Assembly: GCA_030620115.1 (NCBI GenBank) | Contig: JAUXFG010000128.1 | Location: forward strand, 1 to 11,240 | Direction of reading: 5' to 3' | DNA: 11,240 nt | Source: Candidatus Fermentibacterota bacterium | GTDB lineage: Bacteria; JAFGKV01 | Notes under the pieces: generated by a model | The model's input: the letters and a program-made list of their open reading frames with translations, nothing else | Databases searched by the model: none | Told to the model about the DNA's origin: nothing | Translations under genes and position numbers: made by a program | Shown: piece by piece, positions 5,078 through 11,240 of the stretch | How the letters are laid out: the number at the start of each line of letters is the position of its first letter | Numbering within the stretch: the stretch's first letter is position 1

Positions 5078-8000
5078 ATGAACGAGACCGCCCACCACAT
5101 TCTGCTTTTGCTGAAGGATGGCATCTTTGATGTGGAGGGACACAGGGCCGCCGAAGAGGCAGGGAGATACCTGGGCCTTCACACCGGCAAAGTAAAAAAG
5201 GGCAAGCTCTTTTCCATAGTCCACGAGATAAAGGAGCGAGAAATCCATGAGTTCGCGCATTTCGCGCTGAAGGATGTCGTGCTCCACGATGTCTATATCA
5301 ACACCTTGTATCAAAATTCGACATTTCAGTCGTTCATTCTCGTGTCGAAGTTGCCAGGCGTGACCGACGATGAAGGGGTTTCCGCGCAGAAGACACTCTG
5401 TGACCTTCTGGATATGCGGGACGATGCAGGGAGGCAGTTCATCTTCTCACATGACCTCTACTATCTCGAGCACGCACTGCCGGAGGAATCACTTCGCCTT
5501 CTCGCGGAGGAACTCCTTGGAAACCCTCTCGTGAATCACTTCCAGTTTGGGTTGCTGGAGGATTTTTCTTGGTACGTTCCTACGGTGAGCCTGGCCTCCG
5601 AAGCGCATACCGCCATAGTAGAGATCGATCTCCCGGATGAGGAGTTGGTTGCGCTCTCCAAGAGGATGCTGCTTTCGTTGAATCTCGCGGAGATGAAGGC
5701 AATCCGGGCCTACTATGAAAATCCAGCGGTCAGAGCCCAACGCGCCCAGGCAGGTCTCTCGCCCCTGCCCACGGACTGTGAGCTGGAGGTACTTGGGCAG
5801 ACATGGTCTGAGCACTGCAAGCACAAGGAGTTCAATGCCACAATCACCTATACTGATCTCGATACCGGTGAGGTCAAAACCATCGACTCACTCTTCAATA
5901 CGTTTATAGCAGGCGCCACCGGGCGAGTGAAGCAGAAGCTCGAAGCGGCCGGGGAAGACTGGCTGCTGAAGGTCTTTTCAGACAACGCAGGCGTAGTGCG
6001 GATCGATGAGAAGTCTGTGTTTATCTGGAAGGTGGAGACACACAACTCTCCTTCAGCCCTGGATCCGTACGGGGGCGCATTAACAGGGATTGTAGGCGTG
6101 AACAGGGATCCCTTGGGCACCGGAGTCGGGGGCGGCAGACTCCTTTTTAACACCAATGTGCTTTGTTTCGGAGATCCGTTCTTCTCAGGCCGGTTGGTGA
6201 AAGGCCAGCTTCACCCCAGGCGCATTCTGGCCGGGGTGGTGCAGGGCATCCAGGATGGGGGAAACAAGTCCGGTATTCCGACGGTGAACGGCTCGGTGGT
6301 ATTCGACCATCGTTTCATGGGGAAACCTCTGGTTTTCTGTGGCACGGGGGCCGTGATGCCGGCCTCTTACCAGGGAAGGAATTCATGGGAGAAGCGTATA
6401 GATCCCGGGGATCGTATCGTCATGGCCGGCGGCCGTGTCGGCCGAGATGGCATACACGGCGCCACATTCTCGTCCCTGGAGATCGATGAGCATTCCCCCC
6501 GTTCCGCGGTCCAGATCGGCAGCCCCATCACCCAGAAGAATCTCTCGGATTTCATGCAGCATGCGTGCGTGCAAGGCCTGGTCAAGAGCTCTACCGACAA
6601 TGGCGCCGGGGGGCTCTCTTCATCCGTGGGAGAACTTGCGGGGATCCCCGGCGGTGCGGTGGTGCATCTGGACAAGGTTCCTCTGAAGTATCCGGGGCTG
6701 AAGCCGTGGGAGATCTTCGTCTCCGAATCCCAGGAACGCATGACCTTGGTGGTAGAGCCAATGGCGCTTGGCCCTCTCTTCGAGCTGGCGGCGCAGTTCG
6801 AGGTCGAGCTCTCCGATATCGGCTGGTTTACCTCTCTTGGTGTCCTTGATGTACAGTATGAAGGCGCGCGGGTGGCCTATCTCGGCCTTGATTTCCTTCA
6901 TGACGGGGTGCCCAAGAAAGAGCTTGTGGCGGAATGGAAGCGTCCGTCACTGGCGGAGCCTGTTCTTCCTCATATCGACAACTACAATCAGATCCTCACC
7001 AGGCTCTTGGGGAGTTTGAACATCTGTTCCCGTGAGCCCATAATTCGCCGGTATGACCATGAGGTAAAGGGAAGAAGCGTGGTGAAGCCGTTGATGGGTC
7101 CATCAGGGAAGGGGCCTCAGGATGCCGCGGTTCTGCGCCTTTCCTTTGACTCCTACGAAGGTATTGCCGTATCCAACGGGATTCTTCCCCGCTATGGTGA
7201 CATCGATGCGTATGCCATGTCCGCCGGGGCGTTTGATGAGGCCATGCGCCAGATCATTGCGGTGGGGGGGAGACTGCCTGATCCGGGGAAGGGTTCGCCG
7301 GATTTCTGGTCGGTGAATGATAACTTCTGTGTCCCTGATTCAGTATACGAGAAGAAAACGAATCCCGATGGCAAACTGAAATTGGCCAAGCTGGTGCGGA
7401 TGTGTCAGGCCCTTTACGACATGTCCACATTCTTCAATATCCCCATGACTTCGGGCAAGGATAGCATGAAGAATGATTTCCAGGGCGAAGGCGTGAAGAT
7501 CTCGGTGCCGCCGACTATCCTCTATTCCATGGTCGCAAAGATCCCCGACGTGCGTCGGGTTACCACGGCGGAGCTCAAGCATGCCGGTGACCTGATCTAT
7601 CTGGTGGGCACGACATACGATGAATTGGGAGGATCCGAGTTCTACCGGCTATTCGAAGAGACCGGGGCCAATGTGCCTGTGGTGAGAAAAGAGAATGCCA
7701 GGCGGATCTATGACAAGCTTAATGAAGCTCAAAATGCCGGGTTGGTGGCCTCGTGTCATGACCTCTCCGACGGAGGATTAGCCGTGGGCCTGGCCGAAGC
7801 TGCCATGGGAGGCGATCTCGGTTGTGACGTCACCTTGCCTGACAATGGCCTTGGGTTCAATGCCTTGCTCTTCTCCGAATCACATTCACGTTTCATCGTC
7901 TCCGTACGCGCGGCGGATGACGCCGCGTTTCAGGCCATTCTCGGGGAAGACTGCAGCCGGCTCGGCGACGTATCCTCTGCGCGGCGAATGGTGGTAAGGC

Positions 8001-8080
8001 ACACAGATCAGGTCATGGTGGATATCGAGCTCACGGAGCTTATGGATGCCTGGTCGAGCGGGCTTGGCGGCGTGGTGTGA
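5078..8080 (+). CDS. purL: FGAM synthase, fused PurS-PurL (PurSL)
   Basis: With PurQ, this enzyme converts FGAR to FGAM using ATP and ammonia from glutamine. The 1000-residue product starts with two PurS-like modules, at about 7-83 (LLLKDGIFDVEGHRAAEEAG) and 84-162 (LVSKLPGVTDDEGVSAQKTL). The PurL synthetase part follows: LGQTWSEHCKHKEF (239-252), KVETHNSPSALDPYGG (318-333), GDRIVMAGGRVGRDGIHGA (444-462), STDNGAGGLSSSVGELAG (505-522), SESQERM (549-555), SGKDSM (792-797) and HDLSDGG (894-900). There is no glutaminase domain; that is the next gene. It is longer than small PurL (~740) plus PurS (~85) and shorter than full PurL (~1295). The usual THNHPS reads THNSPS here. ATG 5078 has a poor ribosome binding site but opens directly into the first PurS module. 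The 3' end overlaps purQ (GTGA). Confidence 0.95.
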   Translation: MNETAHHILLLLKDGIFDVEGHRAAEEAGRYLGLHTGKVKKGKLFSIVHEIKEREIHEFAHFALKDVVLHDVYINTLYQNSTFQSFILVSKLPGVTDDEGVSAQKTLCDLLDMRDDAGRQFIFSHDLYYLEHALPEESLRLLAEELLGNPLVNHFQFGLLEDFSWYVPTVSLASEAHTAIVEIDLPDEELVALSKRMLLSLNLAEMKAIRAYYENPAVRAQRAQAGLSPLPTDCELEVLGQTWSEHCKHKEFNATITYTDLDTGEVKTIDSLFNTFIAGATGRVKQKLEAAGEDWLLKVFSDNAGVVRIDEKSVFIWKVETHNSPSALDPYGGALTGIVGVNRDPLGTGVGGGRLLFNTNVLCFGDPFFSGRLVKGQLHPRRILAGVVQGIQDGGNKSGIPTVNGSVVFDHRFMGKPLVFCGTGAVMPASYQGRNSWEKRIDPGDRIVMAGGRVGRDGIHGATFSSLEIDEHSPRSAVQIGSPITQKNLSDFMQHACVQGLVKSSTDNGAGGLSSSVGELAGIPGGAVVHLDKVPLKYPGLKPWEIFVSESQERMTLVVEPMALGPLFELAAQFEVELSDIGWFTSLGVLDVQYEGARVAYLGLDFLHDGVPKKELVAEWKRPSLAEPVLPHIDNYNQILTRLLGSLNICSREPIIRRYDHEVKGRSVVKPLMGPSGKGPQDAAVLRLSFDSYEGIAVSNGILPRYGDIDAYAMSAGAFDEAMRQIIAVGGRLPDPGKGSPDFWSVNDNFCVPDSVYEKKTNPDGKLKLAKLVRMCQALYDMSTFFNIPMTSGKDSMKNDFQGEGVKISVPPTILYSMVAKIPDVRRVTTAELKHAGDLIYLVGTTYDELGGSEFYRLFEETGANVPVVRKENARRIYDKLNEAQNAGLVASCHDLSDGGLAVGLAEAAMGGDLGCDVTLPDNGLGFNALLFSESHSRFIVSVRAADDAAFQAILGEDCSRLGDVSSARRMVVRHTDQVMVDIELTELMDAWSSGLGGVV

Positions 8081-8961
8081 GCCAGGTACACGCGCTGATC
8101 CTCTCAGGGCTTGGCATCAACTGCGAAGAAGAGATGGCTGCCGCCTACCGCCTTGGCGGTGCGGAAGCCGAGATCCGGCATCTGGGCGAAATCTTTCGCG
8201 GCACATGTTCCCTCCATGAGTTCGACGTGGTCAACTTCCCGGGTGGCTTCTCATTCGGCGATGATCTTGGCGCGGGCAAAGCCCTGGCCAACAGGTTGAA
8301 ATACAAGAAGCTTCCCTCCGGCAAGCGCTTCATCAATGAACTCGAGAGATTCCTGGGCGAGGGGAAGTTCATCTTCGGCGTGTGCAACGGCTTCCAGGTC
8401 CTGGTGAAAATGGGGCTCGTTCCGAATCTTCGCGGCGCCATGGAACAGGAGGTCACGCTGACGCACAATGATTCAGGTCGATTCGAGGATCGGTGGTGCT
8501 CTTGCGCCGTGAACGCCGCGACGAGGACGCCGTTTCTTCGAGGAATCGATCGTATCGATCTGCCCGTTCGGCACGGCGAGGGCAAGCTGGTGATCAGGGA
8601 CGAAGAGATCAGACGTGGCATCATTGAGGAATCGTTGAACTGTCTCTCCTACTGCGATGCACAAGGAGCGCCCACTGCCGAGTATCCCCTGAATCCCAAT
8701 GGCTCCGCGTTGAACTGTGCGGGCCTCACGGATCGGAGCGGCCAGATCCTCGGGATGATGCCCCACCCCGAGGCATTTCTCTCGCGCTACAACCATCCCA
8801 ACTGGGCACGGTTGGTGTCCGAGCATCCCGGGAATGGCGATGGTGATGGGCTGGGGCTGTTCAAGGCCATGGTGGGCTCTCTTTTAGCGAAAAAGGAGGG
8901 GATATTTCAGGACAGGCCGGGAAGTGCTTTACACCTTCGGAACCCTCCTTGTAATGACTGA
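8077..8961 (+). CDS. purQ: FGAM synthase glutaminase subunit PurQ
   Basis: PurQ is the class I glutamine amidotransferase that feeds ammonia to PurSL. The 294-residue product has the nucleophile Cys103 in GVCNGFQVL (101-109) and the His230/Glu232 pair in GMMPHPEA (226-233). FPGGFSFGDDLGAGKA (54-69) is the PurQ signature region. The family is usually about 225-270 residues, so this one is long. Insertions lie in the middle, and about 24 residues follow the normal end (DGLGLFKAMVGSLL). That tail ends in DNA resembling the nearby repeat: CTCCTTGTAATGACTGAG (8944-8961) against CTCCTCGCAATGACTGAG (9173-9190). GTG 8077 overlaps the purSL stop by 4 nt, indicating coupled translation. GGCGG lies just upstream. 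Confidence 0.95.
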   Translation: MSQVHALILSGLGINCEEEMAAAYRLGGAEAEIRHLGEIFRGTCSLHEFDVVNFPGGFSFGDDLGAGKALANRLKYKKLPSGKRFINELERFLGEGKFIFGVCNGFQVLVKMGLVPNLRGAMEQEVTLTHNDSGRFEDRWCSCAVNAATRTPFLRGIDRIDLPVRHGEGKLVIRDEEIRRGIIEESLNCLSYCDAQGAPTAEYPLNPNGSALNCAGLTDRSGQILGMMPHPEAFLSRYNHPNWARLVSEHPGNGDGDGLGLFKAMVGSLLAKKEGIFQDRPGSALHLRNPPCND

Positions 8962-8969
8962 GACCCGGG

Positions 8970-9074
8970 GTCGTCGCGAGCACTTCGACTTCGCTCAGGA
9001 CAGGAAGCATAGACTCCGCGCGGCGATCTCGATTGGCGGATGAGATTGCTTCGTCGCAACCTCCTCGCAATGAT
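8970..9074. repeat. Palindromic repeat family C, copy 1
   Basis: The element runs from GTCGTCGCGAG (8970-8980) to CTCGCAATGAT (9064-9074), which are inverted ends. Inside are GCGCGGCGATCTC (9018-9030) and GAGATTGCTTCGTCGC (9042-9057). Both internal blocks recur exactly in copy 2. A CTTCGACTTCGCTCAGGA unit (8983-9000) is inserted in the left half. The pattern resembles 'GTCATTGCGAGGAGCG...GAAGCAATCTC' repeats that I know from metagenomic genomes. Confidence 0.75.
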
Positions 9075-9088
9075 AGGTGGAGGGGCTG

Positions 9089-9186
9089 GTCATCGCGAGC
9101 GATAGCGCGGCGATCTCAGTTGAGGGCAGGAGATTGCTTCGTCGCGGACCTTATCCTGAGCTTGCCGAAGGGCTCCTCGCAATGAC
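9089..9186. repeat. Palindromic repeat family C, copy 2
   Basis: The ends are GTCATCGCGAG (9089-9099) and CTCGCAATGAC (9176-9186), complementary at 10 of 11 positions. The internal blocks GCGCGGCGATCTC (9105-9117) and GAGATTGCTTCGTCGC (9130-9145) are identical to those of copy 1. A CCTGAGCTTGCCGAAGG unit (9155-9171) lies in the right half, opposite in orientation and side to the related insert of copy 1. Confidence 0.8.
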
Positions 9187-9216
9187 TGAGGGTGGAGCCA
9201 CGGTTCCGGGATCTCT

Positions 9217-9250
9217 CTACGGGATTCTGCATTCCTATGATGTGCCGTAG
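9217..9250 (+). promoter_or_regulatory. Inverted repeat enclosing a possible -10 box upstream of purH
   Basis: TATGAT (9236-9241) matches the -10 consensus at 5 of 6 positions, but no convincing -35 is seen 16-18 bp upstream. It lies inside the inverted repeat CTACGG (9217-9222) and CCGTAG (9245-9250). This could be a purH promoter with an operator-like palindrome, or simply another intergenic palindrome. Confidence 0.25.
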
Positions 9251-9294
9251 CACGAGGCCGAGACCGTAAAACGAGAAAATGAAACATCGCCAAA

Positions 9295-9302
9295 AGAGGT
9301 GG
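9295..9302 (+). promoter_or_regulatory. Ribosome binding site favouring the GTG start of purH
   Basis: AGAGGTGG ends 6 nt before the GTG at 9309 and would be too far (18 nt) from the ATG at 9321. It is the only good purine-rich site near the possible purH starts at 9279, 9309 and 9321. Confidence 0.45.
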
Positions 9303-9308
9303 CACAGA

Positions 9309-10931
9309 GTGAACACAGAGATGGGACGACTGACGATCAAGCGCGCGCTCTTGAGTGTCTCGAACAAGACGGGGATCGAACAGTTGGCCCTAGCGCTCAA
9401 GTCTTTTGGATGCGAGATCATCTCCACGGGGGGCACGAGGCAGGTATTGGAGCAGATAGGCATGGAGATCACGGATGTGGGTTCGGTTACCGGTAATCCG
9501 GAAGCATTCGGGGGACGGATGAAAACCATATCCTTCCCCCTGGAATCGGCTCTGCTCTATGATCGAACCAGAAATGCCGAGGAGGCAAGACGACTTGGCA
9601 TCGCTCCCATCGACATGGTAGTCTGCAACTTCTACCCATTTGCTGAGGTCAGAAATGACGCCAACCTGGACACGCTAGTGGAACATATCGACATCGGCGG
9701 TCCCACCATGGTTCGCGCAGGCGCCAAGAACTCCCGTTTTGTCGCAGTGCTCACCGACCCCGCGGACTATCCAAAGATCATTCAAGAGCTTCGGGATCAT
9801 GGAGGCAAGCTCTCTCTGGAGACCAGGGAGCGGTTGATGAGGAAAGCCTTCTCCGTTGTGGCGGATTATGATGCCATGATAGCCGTCACATTAGGACGCC
9901 TTGCCGGGGAAGAGACTGTGAGGCTGTCCTTCACTGAGGGGCGGGAGCTCAGATACGGGGAGAATACGCATCAGAGTGCCGTTTTCCTGAGGCAATCGCC
10001 TCGCGAAGCCTCGTTGCACGACCTCGAGCTTCTGCACGGGAAAGCGCTCTCATTCAACAATCTTGTGGACATGCAGGCCGCAACGGAAGCGGTTCGAGAC
10101 CTGTCGAGCACGGGCTGCGCCATCATCAAGCACACCAATCCTTGCGGGCTCTCCCAGGGCGGGAGCCAGCGAGAGGTGTTCGAGCATGCCTGGGCGGGAG
10201 ATCCCATCTCGGCGTTCGGGTCGGTCATCGCATTCAATCGCACGGTGAGGCGAGACACGGTTGAGTTTCTCCAGTTGAATCACCCCCGGAAGCGCGAGAG
10301 GAAGTTCGTGGAAGTGGTGATCGCGCCCGGATTCGAACCCGAGGCGGAGGAATATCTGGCCTTGCACAAGAACCTGAGGGTGGTGGTGTTCGACCCGAAG
10401 ATCATGGTTCCCCAGAGAGACTACAAGTTCCTGTTGGGTTCCCTGCTGGTGCAGGATACGGATCAGAAGGTGTGGGAGAAAAGGGAGATCGTGACCGAGG
10501 CCAAGGGAGAGGTCGACGAGGAGCTCCTGGAGTTCGGGATCATTGTCGTGCGGCAGCTCAAATCAAATGCCATCGCCGTGGTGCGCAGGCTGCCTGAGGG
10601 CGCCCTGCAGCTACTTGGCATGGGTTGTGGTCAACCGAACCGGCTGGTGGCCGTGGAGCTGGCCATGAAGAAGTGCCTCGAGAATCTGCGAAGAGAGTAT
10701 CACGGCCCAGAGGGGGGACTCAAGGGTTTCATCACCGGGGAGATGGGGCGTGCCGTGCTGGTGTCGGATGCATTCCTCCCGTTTCCCGATAATGTGGATG
10801 CATGTGCGGATCTTGGGATTCGTACCATTGTGCAGCCCGGGGGCTCGATTCGAGACAAGGCGGTGATCGCCAGATGCAATGAAAAGGGAGTCGCCATGAT
10901 CCTTACCGGGATTCGGCATTTCAGGCATTAG
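9309..10931 (+). CDS. purH: AICAR transformylase/IMP cyclohydrolase, bifunctional
   Basis: PurH formylates AICAR with 10-formyl-tetrahydrofolate and closes FAICAR to IMP. The product is 540 residues from GTG 9309, or 536 from ATG 9321, close to E. coli PurH (529). Numbered from 9309, the N-terminal cyclohydrolase domain (~1-200) has KRALLSVSNKTGI (11-23), STGGT (39-43), RMKTISF (70-76) and GGPTMVRAGAKN (130-141). The transformylase domain has RYGENTHQ (215-222), LSFNNLVD (247-254), the catalytic KHTNPCG pair Lys274-His275, GQPNRL (441-446), SDAFLPFPD (486-494) and the C-terminal GIRHFRH. The usual RVKTLHP reads RMKTISF; the active-site Lys is kept but the LHP is lost. I chose GTG 9309 because AGAGGTGG lies just upstream; ATG 9321 aligns equally well. 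The gene stands alone between repeat clusters, and its own promoter is uncertain. Confidence 0.94.
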   Translation: MNTEMGRLTIKRALLSVSNKTGIEQLALALKSFGCEIISTGGTRQVLEQIGMEITDVGSVTGNPEAFGGRMKTISFPLESALLYDRTRNAEEARRLGIAPIDMVVCNFYPFAEVRNDANLDTLVEHIDIGGPTMVRAGAKNSRFVAVLTDPADYPKIIQELRDHGGKLSLETRERLMRKAFSVVADYDAMIAVTLGRLAGEETVRLSFTEGRELRYGENTHQSAVFLRQSPREASLHDLELLHGKALSFNNLVDMQAATEAVRDLSSTGCAIIKHTNPCGLSQGGSQREVFEHAWAGDPISAFGSVIAFNRTVRRDTVEFLQLNHPRKRERKFVEVVIAPGFEPEAEEYLALHKNLRVVVFDPKIMVPQRDYKFLLGSLLVQDTDQKVWEKREIVTEAKGEVDEELLEFGIIVVRQLKSNAIAVVRRLPEGALQLLGMGCGQPNRLVAVELAMKKCLENLRREYHGPEGGLKGFITGEMGRAVLVSDAFLPFPDNVDACADLGIRTIVQPGGSIRDKAVIARCNEKGVAMILTGIRHFRH

Positions 10932-11185
10932 GGGGGGGAAGAATGTGGAATCTGACAATCTAGAATCTGTCAATCTGGGGGAAGGGGGGAATGACAAGAA
11001 GAGAGCGTTCAGCGTTCAGCGTTCAGCGTTCAGCGTTCAGATGACGGAGGAAGAATGGAGGAGAGATTCTTCGCTCCTTGGAGTCGCTCAGAATGACAGT
11101 GGTAGTGTGCAGAAGTATGTCGCACTACGTGTCATTCTGAGGGAGCAGAGCGACCGAAGAATCCGGGTGGGGAAGGGAGAAGGAA
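10932..11185 (-). repeat. Palindromic dispersed repeat, element B (inverted copy of A)
   Basis: Read on the - strand, this matches element A (4829-5045) in order: a hairpin core, then TGAACGC heptads, a C-rich stretch and AGATT-type units next to the purH end. The core arms are 11064-11098 and 11130-11164, 35 bp each, around a 31-nt loop that has its own GTAGTG/CACTAC stem. The main differences from A are the loop and five heptads instead of one. Confidence 0.85.
11005..11039 (+). repeat. Tandem heptad GCGTTCA x5
   Basis: There are five perfect, contiguous copies of the 7-mer GCGTTCA. A second tract with three copies lies at 11186-11206, and element A has a single copy (4974-4980, other strand), so copy number varies between elements. 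Seven is not a multiple of three, so it is not a coding repeat. Confidence 0.95.
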
Positions 11186-11240
11186 GCGTTCAGCGTTCAG
11201 CGTTCAGATGACGGAGGAAGGATGTAGGAGAGATTCTTCG
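11186..11240 (-). repeat. Start of a second tandem unit of element B, cut by the window edge
   Basis: Three GCGTTCA heptads (11186-11206) are followed by GATGACGGAGGAAG and GGAGAGATTCTTCG, repeating the order seen at 11005-11073. AGATTCTTCG at 11231-11240 lies exactly 167 nt after the one at 11064-11073. The element therefore starts again, and a tandem array probably continues beyond the window. Confidence 0.8.

Noticed and set aside
4829-11185. Composite transposon carrying purSL-purQ-purH
   Set aside because: The flanking elements are about 220-250 bp, encode no transposase, and I see no target-site duplication, so only inverted repeats can be claimed.
10945-11211. 88-codon + strand open frame after purH
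   Set aside because: It is a translation of element B and the GCGTTCA heptads (SVQRSAF repeats), not a protein with any support.
10932-11240. CRISPR array
   Set aside because: The 7-bp heptads are contiguous without spacers and the 167-nt unit repeats in full; there is no repeat-spacer pattern and no cas gene.

Overview
The window holds a bacterial purine-nucleotide gene cluster, all on the + strand. The genes are guaB (IMP dehydrogenase), purA (adenylosuccinate synthetase), purM (AIR synthase), a purS-purL fusion (FGAM synthase), purQ (its glutaminase) and purH (AICAR transformylase/IMP cyclohydrolase). Together they cover FGAR to FGAM to AIR (PurSL, PurQ, PurM), the last two steps from AICAR to IMP (PurH), and both first committed branches from IMP, towards GMP (GuaB) and AMP (PurA). 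purF, purD, purN, purE, purC, purB and guaA are not in the window.

The DNA is GC-rich. The fused ~1000-residue PurSL with a separate long PurQ recalls an arrangement I associate with Desulfovibrio-like and other deltaproteobacterial (Desulfobacterota) genomes. The abundant short palindromic repeats are of a style common in metagenome-assembled genomes of uncultivated lineages. No rRNA, tRNA or unambiguous marker is present, so this placement is tentative.

Layout. Positions 1-625 have no recognisable gene; they hold a possible gene remnant and a crowd of palindromes, including a perfect 58-bp palindrome at 402-459. Positions 626-1000 are the guaB leader, with a possible promoter and a stem-loop. 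guaB (1001-2497), purA (2500-3717) and purM (3714-4814) are packed with a 2-nt gap and a 4-nt overlap, so are probably one transcript. Positions 4815-5077 hold a palindromic repeat element (element A). purSL (5078-8080) and purQ (8077-8961) overlap by 4 nt. Positions 8962-9308 carry two copies of a second palindromic repeat family. purH (9309-10931) follows, and 10932-11240 hold an inverted copy of element A (element B) that starts to repeat in tandem at the window edge.

The genes are ordinary purine enzymes, several with clade-specific changes: tandem PurS-like modules in PurSL, a shortened loop in PurA, an altered conserved motif in the PurH cyclohydrolase domain, and a Tritrichomonas-type catalytic loop in GuaB. 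The least explained part is the intergenic DNA. Every gap wider than a few bases is filled by palindromic dispersed repeats, and two inverted copies of one element flank the purSL-purQ-purH block.
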